In this document: in pieces, positions 26,284-36,219 of the stretch
Position numbering within the stretch: position 1 is the first letter of the stretch
Layout: the number at the start of each line of letters is the position of its first letter
NCBI RefSeq assembly: GCF_020966755.1
Contig: NZ_JAJKFT010000002.1
Span: forward strand, 434,001 to 498,000
Direction of reading: 5' to 3'
Length of the DNA stretch: 64,000 nt
DNA from: Blastopirellula sediminis
GTDB lineage: Bacteria > Planctomycetota > Planctomycetia > Pirellulales > Pirellulaceae
Notes under the pieces: generated by a model
Databases searched by the model: none
What the model was told of the DNA's origin: nothing
What the model saw: the letters and a program-made list of their open reading frames with translations, nothing else
Program-made: the position numbers and the translations under genes

Positions 26284-29200
26284 ATGAAACATCTTACCTG
26301 CCTGCTGAGCGCCTTTGCGCTAATCGGAATGGGTCTCGCATCGACTGCGAATGCTCAGAGATGCCTCCTCCCCAACTTCGAGGTAAAACTCCTTTCTCAG
26401 GTCCCCGAAATCGAACATCCGTCGGTCGTAACCTGCGATGAAAAAGGAAATTTGTTCGTCGGGCTCGATCCGATGGATATGCGTGGTCCAGCCACCAAAG
26501 AGTTCGATCAAATCGTCCGCTTTGAGATGGACGCCGACGGCAACCCGGTCCGCAAGACCGTCTTCTGCGAAGATCTGGCGGCCGTCTTCGGCATGATCTG
26601 GCATGACGGCGCTCTCTATGTGCTGCACGCGCCTCACTACACGATGTTTCGCGATACCAACGGCGACGGCGTCGCCGACGAGCGAATAGAGCTCGCCGAC
26701 GGCTTCGGTCCTCCGGCCGGCGTCTATGGCTTCAACGACCACATCGTGACCGGCACCCACCTTGGAATGGATGGTCGCGTCTATATCAGCATCGGCGACA
26801 AAGGGGTTCCCAAAGCGGTTGGCGCCGATGGTTCGACGGTCACCTTGGAAGGGGGCGGCATCGTCCGGATGAAGCTGGACGGTACGGAACTGGAGATCGT
26901 CTCTTCCGGCACGCGTAACCACTTGGACGTGGCGATGGACTCGCTCGACAACATGTTCACCTACGACAACACCGACGACGGCGTCGGCTGGTGGACCCGC
27001 TTCACGCATCATGTCCCGACTGGCTACTTTGGCTATCCGTACGACTACCATCCCCATCCGGAACGTCATCTCCCCCGCATCTCGGAACATGGGGGAGGTT
27101 CGCCGGTCGGCGCCGACGCCTATCGCGAAGCGGCGTGGCCTGCCGATCTGGTCGACGTGCCGTTCATGTGCGAATGGGGAAAACAAAAGGTGCAGCTCTT
27201 CCGTCTGACCCGCGACGGCGCCACCTTCACGGCGCAGATGGAAGACTTCCTCGTTCCGGACGAAACCGGCGAACCGTTCCGTCCGCAAGACCTCTGCTTT
27301 AGCCCCAACGGCAAGCATATGTACGTCGCCGACTGGAACTACAACGGCTGGGTCAACGCCGCCGTCAAAGGACGACTCTACCGCGTCACCTACACCGGCG
27401 ACAAACCGGCGGTCTCCAAAGAACCGGCTCACGCTCCGCTGCAAGGCGCTACCACCGCCCAGTGGATCGGTTCGCTCGCTCATCCGTCGCACGCCGAACG
27501 GATGCGGGCCGAATTCGCCATCGCCCGCTCGGCCGACGCTGTTCGTCGGGCGAACAAGTTGATCACCGACGCCAGCGCCGCTCCGCTCGCCAAGATCCAC
27601 GCCATCTGGGCCGGTTCGGTACACAGCGAAAGCGACGCGATCCCAGCCGCCGACAAAGTCGATTCAACCCCCGTTTGGATATCCGCACTGAACGACGCCA
27701 ACGGCGACGTTCGGGCTCAAGCGGCCCGCGCCCTGGGCCTGCATCGTACGCAGCAGGCAACCCAGGCGCTCGCCCAGCATCTGCAAAATGACGGCGATGC
27801 GACCGTTCGCTTGCAGTGTGCCGTCGCCCTCGGCCGAATCGGCGATGTGCTGGCGGAGAAAAAGTGGCGGAACGTCGACAGCATCGAGTCTGGCGTCATT
27901 CGGGCTCGGGAAGACGACAAGAATTACATCTGGCCGACGCAAGGAAATCGCGATCTAGCGAAGCTCCTCTGGCCGGCCCTCGCGGACGAAGATCCGACCG
28001 TCCGCCACGTGACGATGCAGGCCTTGCGTCTGGTCAACAATTGGCAAGACGCCCCGGAATACTTGAAAGACGACAAGACCGCCGCGACCGCGCTGGTCAC
28101 CCTGACCGGCGTCTATGATCTCGACGCGATCGAAACGCTGCGGCAGTTTGCTCTCACCGGTTCGAATTCTGCCGAACAAGCCAAAGCGGTCGCCGCTTTG
28201 AAAGAAGTCTATAAGCAGTCCCAACCGTATGAAAAAGGATGGTGGGGAACGCAGCCTGCCCGCGGCAAACCGGCCCGCAGCAAGAATATCGCCTGGTCGG
28301 GGACCGAACCGGTCGCTGCGACTTTCCGCGACGTGCTGAACGCGTCGCAGGTTAGCGAGGTTCGCCTGGCCGCGATCGAAGCGCTGCAAGACGTTCAAGA
28401 CGAACAATGCATCGAACTCCTCCGTCAGATCGCCGCGAGCGGCAAATCGGCCGATGAGTCGACCGCTGCGATCATGGCGCTCGCCCAGCTGAAAGACCGC
28501 GCGTCGGCCGAACTTTTCGCGTCAATCGCCGGCAATGACAAACTGGCCGACGCCACTCGCCGCGAAGCGATTCGGGGCCTGGCGATTCTCGGTTCCGACA
28601 CCGCCATCGACCAGTTGTTGGCAATTACCGCTTCCAGCGGCGGAACTCCCGAACTGAAAATCGTCGCCTTGGAAACATTGAGCACCCTCAAGAACGCCAA
28701 GTCGGTTGATCCGGTTCGCAAGCTGCTGGCGGACGGAACGCCGGCGATTCGCGCCTCGGCGATCAAGGCGCTCGGCCACATTCAAGGGGCGGACGCAGTC
28801 GCGGCGATTTTGCCGACGCTGAAGGATGAGAACGCTGATGTCCGTAAAGCGGCCCTCAAAACCCTCTCGTCCCTTCAGTCAGCCGAGGCGGTTCCCGCGA
28901 TGTTGACCGCGGCGGATGATCCGGAAGTTCAGTTTGAAGCGCAGATGGCGCTGGCCGCTGTGCCTGATCGCCGGGCTCTGCCGCATTACATTCGCGGCGT
29001 CACCAGCGCGAATCAAGAGCTGCGCACCGCGACGATGAACGCCCTGCTCGCGATTCGCGACTCGATCCGAGACGATATCGTCGCCCTCAACACGACCGGC
29101 GAACTGGCCAACAATGCCCGTCGTCCACTGCAGGGCGTCTTCGAAAAGCCAGCGCCGATCCTGAAGTGGGATCTGATCGGCTCGTTCCCGAAAGAAGGGG

Positions 29201-30126
29201 ACAACAGCGAGCCGCCGGGCTTCAACTTTGCGGGGGCGCCTGACCTGGGAGAATCATTCCACGTCGGCACGCGCAGCGTTGCGTGGCAAAAGATCGAAAC
29301 CCAGGACAAGGATGGCCGCGTTTCGCCGGCCAACTATCTCAAAGGACCGCGCGAAGGAGTTTGGTGTTACGCCTATGCCCCGGTCGAACGCGACGAAGCC
29401 GGCCTGGCGACGCTGCAAATCGGCAGTGACGACCAGTTGATGATCTGGGTCAACGGCAAGCAAGTCTACGACTTCAATCGCAACAGCGGCTGGTCGAAGG
29501 ATCGCGATACGATCAGCGTTGAGTTCAACGCCGGCGTCAATCATCTCTGGCTCCGCTGCGGCAACGACGGCGGACCGTGGGACTTCTCGGTGGCGATCGG
29601 CCAGCGCGACAAGAAGCTGGCGTTCCTTTACCAGGATGTTCCCGAGAAGCTCGACATCGCCTCGTTCCGCGACTTCGCCGGCAAGAACTCCGGCGACGTG
29701 ACTCGCGGCAAGAAGTTCTTTGAGAACACCCAAGGCGCTGCCTGCGTGAAGTGTCACGCCGTCAACGGCGTCGGCGGTAAGGTTGGTCCTGACCTGGTCG
29801 GAATTGGCTCGAAGTATCCGCGGGAAGAGCTGATCCGGTCGATCCTCGAACCGTCGCTGCGTATCGCCAACGGTTACGACACCGGCGTCGTGATGACGGT
29901 CGACGGCACGGTCGTCACCGGCGTCTTGAAACTGGAAAGCCCCGAAGCGGTCGAACTGATGACCGCCGACGGCAAGACGATTCGCATCGCCGATGACGAC
30001 ATCGAAGACTTCAAGCGCAGCCCGCTGTCGTCGATGCCGAACGGCATTCAGGAAGGAATGCAGCTGCAGGACTTCGCCGATATCGTGTCGTACCTGGAAA
30101 GTCTGAAGATTGCGGACAAGCCGTAG
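26284..30126 (+). CDS. PVC-type haem-binding CxxCH protein (membrane-bound dehydrogenase type) with HEAT repeats
   Basis: A 1280-residue exported protein; ATG 26284 begins a signal peptide (MKHLTCLLSAFALIGMG). The first ~370 residues form a PQQ-dehydrogenase-like beta propeller (VTCDEKGNLFVGLDPMDM; FRDTNGDGVADE). About residues 410-960 are HEAT repeats (RAQAARALGLHRTQQATQAL and similar units). A beta-sandwich follows (LQIGSDDQLMIWVNGKQVYD). The C-terminus is a cytochrome c domain with one haem site, CVKCH at 1154-1158, then GPDLVGIGSKYPREELIRSI and the distal Met candidate near SSMPNGIQ. Such proteins are abundant in Planctomycetes and are thought to oxidise sugars or alcohols in the periplasm; the substrate is unknown. 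A sulfatase gene follows after an intrinsic terminator. Confidence 0.92.
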   Translation: MKHLTCLLSAFALIGMGLASTANAQRCLLPNFEVKLLSQVPEIEHPSVVTCDEKGNLFVGLDPMDMRGPATKEFDQIVRFEMDADGNPVRKTVFCEDLAAVFGMIWHDGALYVLHAPHYTMFRDTNGDGVADERIELADGFGPPAGVYGFNDHIVTGTHLGMDGRVYISIGDKGVPKAVGADGSTVTLEGGGIVRMKLDGTELEIVSSGTRNHLDVAMDSLDNMFTYDNTDDGVGWWTRFTHHVPTGYFGYPYDYHPHPERHLPRISEHGGGSPVGADAYREAAWPADLVDVPFMCEWGKQKVQLFRLTRDGATFTAQMEDFLVPDETGEPFRPQDLCFSPNGKHMYVADWNYNGWVNAAVKGRLYRVTYTGDKPAVSKEPAHAPLQGATTAQWIGSLAHPSHAERMRAEFAIARSADAVRRANKLITDASAAPLAKIHAIWAGSVHSESDAIPAADKVDSTPVWISALNDANGDVRAQAARALGLHRTQQATQALAQHLQNDGDATVRLQCAVALGRIGDVLAEKKWRNVDSIESGVIRAREDDKNYIWPTQGNRDLAKLLWPALADEDPTVRHVTMQALRLVNNWQDAPEYLKDDKTAATALVTLTGVYDLDAIETLRQFALTGSNSAEQAKAVAALKEVYKQSQPYEKGWWGTQPARGKPARSKNIAWSGTEPVAATFRDVLNASQVSEVRLAAIEALQDVQDEQCIELLRQIAASGKSADESTAAIMALAQLKDRASAELFASIAGNDKLADATRREAIRGLAILGSDTAIDQLLAITASSGGTPELKIVALETLSTLKNAKSVDPVRKLLADGTPAIRASAIKALGHIQGADAVAAILPTLKDENADVRKAALKTLSSLQSAEAVPAMLTAADDPEVQFEAQMALAAVPDRRALPHYIRGVTSANQELRTATMNALLAIRDSIRDDIVALNTTGELANNARRPLQGVFEKPAPILKWDLIGSFPKEGDNSEPPGFNFAGAPDLGESFHVGTRSVAWQKIETQDKDGRVSPANYLKGPREGVWCYAYAPVERDEAGLATLQIGSDDQLMIWVNGKQVYDFNRNSGWSKDRDTISVEFNAGVNHLWLRCGNDGGPWDFSVAIGQRDKKLAFLYQDVPEKLDIASFRDFAGKNSGDVTRGKKFFENTQGAACVKCHAVNGVGGKVGPDLVGIGSKYPREELIRSILEPSLRIANGYDTGVVMTVDGTVVTGVLKLESPEAVELMTADGKTIRIADDDIEDFKRSPLSSMPNGIQEGMQLQDFADIVSYLESLKIADKP

Positions 30127-30152
30127 TTTCTGACCTGCAAATCTGACGAACG

Positions 30153-30187
30153 AAAAGCCGCTGGCGCTCGCGCCGGCGGCTTTTTTC
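30153..30187 (+). terminator. Intrinsic terminator after the CxxCH protein gene
   Basis: AAAAGCCGCTGGCGC and GCCGGCGGCTTTTTT form a GC-rich stem with a T-run (TTTTTT at 30181-30186), 27 bases after the stop codon. This is a textbook rho-independent terminator. Confidence 0.9.
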
Positions 30188-30358
30188 TGTCTCATGGTTT
30201 GGATGGTCAACGTCGCACCAACCATGGGGAGCGTATTCAACACGTCATTCTTTGTCCGACTTTCCCCAATTCTCCCAACAATTTCCGAGCCTTGCGCATC
30301 TAACCTACAATAGAGTTGGTCGCGAAGAAGAAACGCGGCCTGAACTTCGACTTCTGAC

Positions 30359-30363
30359 GAGGG
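30359..30363 (+). promoter_or_regulatory. Ribosome-binding site supporting a TTG start
   Basis: GAGGG lies eight bases before TTG 30372. It is the only good site before the signal peptide of the sulfatase and decides its start. Confidence 0.6.
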
Positions 30364-30371
30364 ATAACGTT

Positions 30372-31721
30372 TTGATTGCTGCTCTTAGAATCGACCGTCG
30401 TGCGCTGCTGATTGCGGCGACTTTGTCTGTAATCGCGCCGCTTGGGCTGAAAATCTGCAACGCCGCGGAGAAAACCCCCGACCGGCCGAACGTGATCTTT
30501 CTGTTGGCGGACGATCTCGGCTACGGCGATCTAGGCTGCTTCGGTCAAAAGCTGATCAAGACGCCGCACATTGATCAGCTGGCTGCCGAGGGGATGCGAT
30601 TCACCCAGGCGTATGCCGGTTCGACCGTCTGCGCTCCGGCTCGCTGCTCGCTGATGACCGGTCTGCATACCGGGCATAGTGCGATTCGGGGCAATAAGGA
30701 ACTCCCCGGCGAAGGGCAAACCCCGATGCCCGGCGACACCTTTACGATCGCCCAACTGATGAAGCAGGCCGGCTACGCCACCGGACTGATCGGCAAATGG
30801 GGTCTTGGCTATCCCGGGTCGGAAAGTACGCCCAACAAAATGGGCTTCGACTATTTCTATGGATACAACTGCCAGCGCCAGGCGCATGAATACTACCCAG
30901 AATACCTGTGGCGGAACGACGACAAGGTGATGCTACTCGGCAAAGAGTACTCGCACGACCTGATGGCGGACGAGATGTTGCAGTTCGTCAAGCAGCATCA
31001 GGAAGAGCCCTTCTTTCTGTACGTCGCGTTCACCATTCCTCACTCGAAGCTGCAAGTGCCAGAGCTGGGTGAGTACGAAGACAAAGAGTGGAGCGATCCC
31101 GAGAAAAAGGTGGCGGCGATGATCACCCGGATGGACAAGGATGTCGGCCGCTTGATGAGCCTCTTGAAAGAGTTGAAGCTCGACGACAACACGCTCGTCT
31201 TCTTCGCCAGCGATAACGGAGCGGCGCATAACTTCAAGCGATTTGATCACTCGGGCCCGCTGAAAGGTCGCAAGCGTTCGATGTACGAAGGGGGAATTCG
31301 CTCGCCCAGCATCGCACGTTGGCCCGGTCACATTCCGGCCGGCGTCGTCAGCGAGCAAATCTGGTCGTTCTGGGACATGATGCCGACCTTGGCCGATCTC
31401 ACCCAGCAGAAGCTGAAAGTCGAAACCGACGGGATCTCCTTCTTGCCGGCGATGGTCGAGAACCGCGTCGTCGAACACCCGCCCCTTTACTGGGAGTTCC
31501 ACGAAGGCGGCTTCTCGCAAGGGGCGCGGATCGGCGACTGGAAAGCGGTACGCACCGGAGTCGGAAAGCCGATCGAGATTTACGATCTCACCCAGGATAT
31601 CGGCGAAGAGCGTAATCTGGCCGCCGAGCGTCCCGAGCTGGTGAAACAGTTCGCCGCTTATCTCGATTCGGCCCGCGTCGATTCCGATAACTGGAAGGTA
31701 AAAGCGAAGCCGAAGCGTTAA
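30372..31721 (+). CDS. Secreted sulfatase (arylsulfatase family, S1), TTG start
   Basis: A 449-residue sulfatase. The start is taken as TTG 30372, which has a GAGGG site and opens directly into an export signal (IAALRIDRRALLIAATLSVI, twin Arg followed by a hydrophobic core). Metal site PNVIFLLADDLGYGDLG; Cys87 in CAPARCSLMTG is the formylglycine site. GLIGKWGLGYPGS and TLVFFASDNGAAHN provide the other conserved ligands. It belongs to a different subgroup from the sulfatase at 19942: about a quarter of the residues align by eye outside motifs. The substrate is unknown. It converges on the peroxidase gene with nine bases between stop codons. Confidence 0.92.
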   Translation: MIAALRIDRRALLIAATLSVIAPLGLKICNAAEKTPDRPNVIFLLADDLGYGDLGCFGQKLIKTPHIDQLAAEGMRFTQAYAGSTVCAPARCSLMTGLHTGHSAIRGNKELPGEGQTPMPGDTFTIAQLMKQAGYATGLIGKWGLGYPGSESTPNKMGFDYFYGYNCQRQAHEYYPEYLWRNDDKVMLLGKEYSHDLMADEMLQFVKQHQEEPFFLYVAFTIPHSKLQVPELGEYEDKEWSDPEKKVAAMITRMDKDVGRLMSLLKELKLDDNTLVFFASDNGAAHNFKRFDHSGPLKGRKRSMYEGGIRSPSIARWPGHIPAGVVSEQIWSFWDMMPTLADLTQQKLKVETDGISFLPAMVENRVVEHPPLYWEFHEGGFSQGARIGDWKAVRTGVGKPIEIYDLTQDIGEERNLAAERPELVKQFAAYLDSARVDSDNWKVKAKPKR

Positions 31722-31730
31722 CCGCTGCGG

Positions 31731-34700
31731 CTAGACGATTTCTTCCATGCTGGTATCTTCCGCAAACACCTGGTCGACATCCTCGTCGGCCAGGTTCTCC
31801 GAATCGGTTGATTCTCCTTCGAGCAAGTCGATCAACGAGAGGACCTCGTCGACATACTCGCTGCTGAAGTAGACCGAGCTGCCGACCATCTCGAAGTATT
31901 CGATTCCGGCCGCCAACACTTGCGAGAACTGCGAGTTGCCGGAGACGACCGCCCGTTGGAACGAGAAGCTGTACGCCGTGAATGGGTTGCCGGCAGGATC
32001 GGTGAAGGCGCTGCCGAACACGACCGAGAAGCTGGTATCCGGCAGCGACCCGCTCAGATCGAAGCTGAAGATCCGCGTCAAATTATTCCAGCGCGGATTG
32101 AGCGGCGTGACGATGCCGGAGATATTCCCGATGACGGTCATCGCCGCCAGGATATCGGAGAGCGGCGCGAATTCGTTCAGCTGCACCTGAAGGGTGAAGT
32201 TGCTGGTGTTGGCGCTAACGACCAGGCCGTCGGAGCTCGGCCCGGTTGCGACGACGTGCGGCGCGATCGTATCTAGCGTCAATGTCAGCTTGCGGGTGAG
32301 CGTCTGACCGAACTCGTCGGTCGCGGTCACGATGACGTGATTCGCTCCTTCGGTCAGCGTCACGTCGAAGCCGTAGCTCGCCCCATTTTCGTACATGCCG
32401 GCGATCATTTGCCCGTCGATCACGCCGTCACCGTTGACGTCAACGGTGACCAGCGCACCCGGCGTGGCGACGCCGCACAGATGCACCATCGCGGTCGAAG
32501 TGATTCCATCGCCGAGAATGCCGGTATCGGAGGCGGGATCCAATTGCGCCGACAAGTAGATCGGCTGCAGCGTGGTGCCGCTCCAAAGGTTACCGGCCAT
32601 ATATTCGATGTCCGATTCGGTCAGAAAACCGTCGAGATCGACATCGAATCGCGAAAGTAAGTAGTTGCTGGCGCTACCGGAGATGCTGGACGCAATCGCG
32701 TGCTCCAAGGCTCTGACGACATTCAGAACACTGACCGTACCGCCCCCTTCCGAATCTCCAGTGAGCAAGGCCTGCAAAATGAAGCTGCCGGTCGTTCCAT
32801 TCTGGCCGGTGACGACGATGTGATAATCGCCGGGAGTCAGGTTGGCCATGACGAAGCTGGAGTTGCCGTCGCTGGGCGTATTTTGCCAGACGATGCTCCG
32901 CGGAACGAGCTGTCCCTGTGAATTAAAAATCAAAACCGCCGCTGGATCGAGCGAACTCCCTCCAGTCGCGATCACCTTCCAGCCGATCTTGATCCCACCT
33001 TCAGCCATGCTGAAGTCGCTGGCCGAAACGGAAATGTCGAACGTCTGCGGCAGTCCCGGAAACTTGATATCGCCCGAGAAGTGGGCGAATACGTGCCCCG
33101 ATTCCGATTCGTCCTGCGCAAGTTGGATCGCAGGGAGAATGACGTTTTCGGCGCCGGAGTAAACCTCGTGCCCCAGCAAAACGTTCACCTTGCCGGAGGT
33201 GTACTCGTAGGTGACGTTGGTCACCGGGTCGACGTAAGCGGAGCCGTCGATGTTCAGATCGTTGCTGACGCCGCCGGGGGTCAAATCGAGGTCGTGATCA
33301 AGCAACTGTCCCCAGAAGACGAAGAAGCCGCTCGTTCCCCCGGAGTTTGGAACCGACGCCGACTGGGCCATGACGGTATTGCTGATCTCGCGCGTGCCGG
33401 GACGATCGGCGCCGGCCGGCGTAAAGTAACCGTCGCCGTAGGAGACGGTGAAGTTTAGCGCGAGATTGTCATTCGTCGCCCCGGCGCTCGGATCAAGCAA
33501 ATTGTTACCGGAGCCGTCCGCAGTTCGGTAGTCGGTCGAAACGATCGTCGCCAACGTAGGATTGGCGGTCGGCGACGTCCCGGCTCCGCTCAGCAAAAAT
33601 GCGTTGGAGTTCATTCCGGTGATCGACGTGTTTCGCTCGATCAACGACGTCAGCGTGGTCCCTTGGATTAGCGCCAATTCAGCGGCGGTAAACTGACCGT
33701 TTTCAAAGTAAAAGCGGTCGCCGTCCCGAGAGCGTTCAAACTGGTCGGCGATGATCTTCTGGAAGAGAGGACCAACTTGGGCGCCGGCGACGTGATCTTC
33801 GGCGATGCCGCCGACCCATACGTCGATCAAGTCGACGTCACCATAAGCCGCTTCCAAACGCATCGCGACGACAGGATCGGACGTAATCTCGCTGAACGAG
33901 GTGACGGCCGGGAGACCGAAATCAAGCCGCGCCTGGTTATAGCTGGGCAAGCCAAAATCGCGACCGCGCTGAATATTAATTGCGGGCAGGTCGAGTCCGC
34001 CGGCGCCGGGCGGGCCGAACAGGAAGTTCCGCACGTCGTCGATCACGAAAGCGTCGATCTCTTCTGATTGGCTCTGGAACAAACCTCGCAAATAGGGTTC
34101 GATACCGTCATCGGCAACCGCTTGTGGATTGAAGAACGCAAACTTCAGCTCTAGCGATCCGCCAGGTAATGAATCGAGGTTCTCGTCCAGACGCTGGATC
34201 TCACTGAACAACTGCGTGTGTCCAACGCGGTAAGCGGCGCTGGAGAATATTGCGCTCACGGCGGGATCTACCGCGTCATCGTAGCCGGAATACGTCGGCA
34301 AAGCGTTCGTACCAAGCATGATCGGCAGATATTCGTAATAGGTAATCTGCTGCACGATCCCGCCAACCAGGCGGCGCGCTTGCTGGTAGATCTCTTCATC
34401 GGTCAGCGAAGGACTCGCCGTTTTGATTTCGTCGGCCAGGCGATTGTGCTCGCGCACCAGCAGCGTGTGAAGCGACGTGAGAGCGACGTTTTCGTTGGCC
34501 CGCACGTCGCCGCCGACGAACAAGCTCGCTGCGTCGTACGGACCCGCGTTGTCATTGTCGAGCATGCCGTCCGGGAACGTCGCCAGATTGTTGAGCGGCA
34601 GCAGTTCGCCGTCGCTCGTCTTCAGCTTGCCGTCCACAAACGTGCGCAGCGCCGCGGCGCGATCAGCATCGCTCCCATAGACCATGCTCGCGTCGAGGAA

Positions 34701-35129
34701 GCTGGTGATCAGGTTTTGATGTTGCAGCGGATTGGCCACGCTATCGCCGGTCGTCCCATCGTACCGAGCGCGCTGCATCGGTATGGTGACGGTTCCCGTG
34801 TTATACGGATCAAAGTAGGGATCGCCTGCCGGAACGGGAATATTGAAAGAGTCGGTGGGTAAGGCGCTCCAGGGCAACTCGATGGTGAAAAAGCCTTGCG
34901 AGTCGGTCACCGTCATGCGACCAGCCAACTCGACCGGTACGCCTGCGAGCGGCTCGTTGTTCTCGCTGAGGATTTGCCCCGTGATCAACGTGCTGGAGCC
35001 GGCCGGTCCCAGCTCGGTCGCGTCTTCGCCAAGCTGCGCCACGGCGAACATGGCCCGCTGTTCGAGCTGCTCGTATCGAACTTCGGAAACCGTTTCCATC
35101 CAACGTCGGTTTCGGGGTGACCTTCGCAT
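31731..35129 (-). CDS. Giant exported animal-type haem peroxidase with circularly permuted catalytic domain
   Basis: About 1132 residues from ATG 35129 (MRRSPRNRRWMETVSEV); ATG 35195 is an in-frame alternative. YEQLEQRAMFAV near residue 22 is the planctomycete LEPR-like export motif. After a carboxypeptidase-regulatory-like fold (ITGQILSENNEPLAGVPVEL) comes a haem peroxidase: FNIPVPAGDPYFDP, MVYGSDADR, Arg210 and Glu213 in GDVRANE, LREHNR-like LVREHNRLA, proximal His304 in YRVGHT and INIQRGRDFGLPSYN. The segment that should precede all this, YRTADGSGNN to WGQLLDHDLDLTP with Gln608, Asp611 and distal His612, occurs instead after it at 532-618. A pre-peptidase-like beta domain, a dockerin-like repeat (FDVDLDGFLTESD) and Ig-like domains complete the protein. 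All catalytic residues are present. Confidence 0.88.
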   Translation of the reverse strand: MRRSPRNRRWMETVSEVRYEQLEQRAMFAVAQLGEDATELGPAGSSTLITGQILSENNEPLAGVPVELAGRMTVTDSQGFFTIELPWSALPTDSFNIPVPAGDPYFDPYNTGTVTIPMQRARYDGTTGDSVANPLQHQNLITSFLDASMVYGSDADRAAALRTFVDGKLKTSDGELLPLNNLATFPDGMLDNDNAGPYDAASLFVGGDVRANENVALTSLHTLLVREHNRLADEIKTASPSLTDEEIYQQARRLVGGIVQQITYYEYLPIMLGTNALPTYSGYDDAVDPAVSAIFSSAAYRVGHTQLFSEIQRLDENLDSLPGGSLELKFAFFNPQAVADDGIEPYLRGLFQSQSEEIDAFVIDDVRNFLFGPPGAGGLDLPAINIQRGRDFGLPSYNQARLDFGLPAVTSFSEITSDPVVAMRLEAAYGDVDLIDVWVGGIAEDHVAGAQVGPLFQKIIADQFERSRDGDRFYFENGQFTAAELALIQGTTLTSLIERNTSITGMNSNAFLLSGAGTSPTANPTLATIVSTDYRTADGSGNNLLDPSAGATNDNLALNFTVSYGDGYFTPAGADRPGTREISNTVMAQSASVPNSGGTSGFFVFWGQLLDHDLDLTPGGVSNDLNIDGSAYVDPVTNVTYEYTSGKVNVLLGHEVYSGAENVILPAIQLAQDESESGHVFAHFSGDIKFPGLPQTFDISVSASDFSMAEGGIKIGWKVIATGGSSLDPAAVLIFNSQGQLVPRSIVWQNTPSDGNSSFVMANLTPGDYHIVVTGQNGTTGSFILQALLTGDSEGGGTVSVLNVVRALEHAIASSISGSASNYLLSRFDVDLDGFLTESDIEYMAGNLWSGTTLQPIYLSAQLDPASDTGILGDGITSTAMVHLCGVATPGALVTVDVNGDGVIDGQMIAGMYENGASYGFDVTLTEGANHVIVTATDEFGQTLTRKLTLTLDTIAPHVVATGPSSDGLVVSANTSNFTLQVQLNEFAPLSDILAAMTVIGNISGIVTPLNPRWNNLTRIFSFDLSGSLPDTSFSVVFGSAFTDPAGNPFTAYSFSFQRAVVSGNSQFSQVLAAGIEYFEMVGSSVYFSSEYVDEVLSLIDLLEGESTDSENLADEDVDQVFAEDTSMEEIV

Positions 35130-35623
35130 CTGACTTCGCTTCCAATTTTGACTCGGGGAGGACAAACCAGGTGACTCAATCGCAAGCAACTTCATCCGGC
35201 GCGCTGACGCTGCGGATCAAAGTGGGTCAAGAAGCGGGATCGTGACCGTGTGCCGGGAGAGATGGCTCCGCGAACCTGAGAATCAACGACGTTTACCACT
35301 GCGGGAAACATGAAAGCTTCCTCGGCAAAAAAGGGTACGTCTGGGGGGTGTCATATAGAACTGATCATATAAAACCCCTCTTAAGCAAGCAATAGGCTGG
35401 CGGTAATAACCCGCAAATTTTACCTGACATTCCCAACCGCACCATTCACTCGGACTATTGGGGGGAATCAAGAGAGAAGTCGAACCTGAGAAGGCGTTCG
35501 ACCATTCGAGGCGAAATCAGCCTCATTACCTAAGGGCAAACGTGAAGAATGCGTGAAGCTGAGTTCAACGCGGCCGCGATTCGTCAATTCGAACCGCGGC
35601 TCGGCGACGTTGCTGTGAAGCGC
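35130..35623. other. Intergenic region upstream of the peroxidase gene, AT-richer, no gene seen
   Basis: 494 bases without a credible coding frame. The centre (about 35340-35410) is markedly AT-richer than the surroundings and contains a possible promoter reading toward the peroxidase gene. If translation starts at 35195 the region is 66 bases shorter. Confidence 0.5.
35364..35392 (-). promoter_or_regulatory. Possible sigma70-type promoter of the peroxidase gene
   Basis: On the minus strand TTGCTT (35392-35387) is followed after 17 bases by TATGAT (35369-35364). The -10 matches five of six consensus bases, the -35 only three. The leader to ATG 35129 would be about 230 bases. Confidence 0.3.
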
Positions 35624-36067
35624 CTATTGCTCGCTCTCTTGAGCCAACCAATCGGAAGCTTTGCGCGACGGCTTGCTGACCAGATTGAAATCGAATTGCC
35701 GTCCCTCTTTCGCATCGACAGTCACGGCGGCGACTCCTTTTTCGCTGTAGATCTTCGGAATCGTCACCTTCTTGCCGGACCCGCCAAATGAGGTTTTGTC
35801 AGTCATAAAGATCTTGGCCGTGTAGTTCCCTGGAGAAGCTCCCTTACCATAGCGCCGCGTCGACAACTCATATTTCCCTTCGGCGTCGGTAATCCCAAAC
35901 GCCATCGGCAATTCGTCCGATTGAAACGCAACTTCGACGTTTTCGACCGGTTTCCCCTCCAGCTGAACGATTCCCTGTACCGAAATCGTTTCGATTTGGC
36001 TGGAATACATGTTGCAGCCGCTCATGGCGAACAAGGCGCCCAGATAGATCGGCAAGTATCGTTTCAT
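35624..36067 (-). CDS. Small lipoprotein with carboxypeptidase-regulatory-like (transthyretin-like) fold
   Basis: A 147-residue lipoprotein. ATG 36067 (MKRYLPIYLGALFAMSGCN) gives a signal ending in a lipobox with Cys18. The rest is a single beta-sandwich: VQGIVQLEGKPVENVEVAFQ, then FGITDAEGKYELSTRRYGKG and GNYTAKIFM, the usual pattern of planctomycete carboxypeptidase-regulatory-like lipoproteins. These commonly follow DUF1559 genes, as here. The gap to the DUF1559 gene is 152 bases. The fold is confident; the role is unknown, perhaps binding to the pseudopilin-like partner at the outer membrane. Confidence 0.85.
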   Translation of the reverse strand: MKRYLPIYLGALFAMSGCNMYSSQIETISVQGIVQLEGKPVENVEVAFQSDELPMAFGITDAEGKYELSTRRYGKGASPGNYTAKIFMTDKTSFGGSGKKVTIPKIYSEKGVAAVTVDAKEGRQFDFNLVSKPSRKASDWLAQESEQ

Positions 36068-36219
36068 GCGGTTGACTCTTGGCAAGCGAGGTTTGCGGGC
36101 GTCGGCTAACGTTACTTCGACGCAAAACTCAGTTCTCCTCGGGCGGCTCTCGGCGTCCGCAATTTGGATCGCCGAGAACGATTTGAACGCGCCTTATGCT
36201 CTTGCGTACCGGCCCCGGT

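Noticed and set aside
25979-26292. Possible 97-residue protein on the minus strand in the divergent gap
   Set aside because: It has no motif, no ribosome-binding site and atypical composition, and it would block the promoter region of the CxxCH gene.
26320-27624. Open frame of 434 codons on the minus strand
   Set aside because: It is antisense to the propeller domain of the first CxxCH protein.
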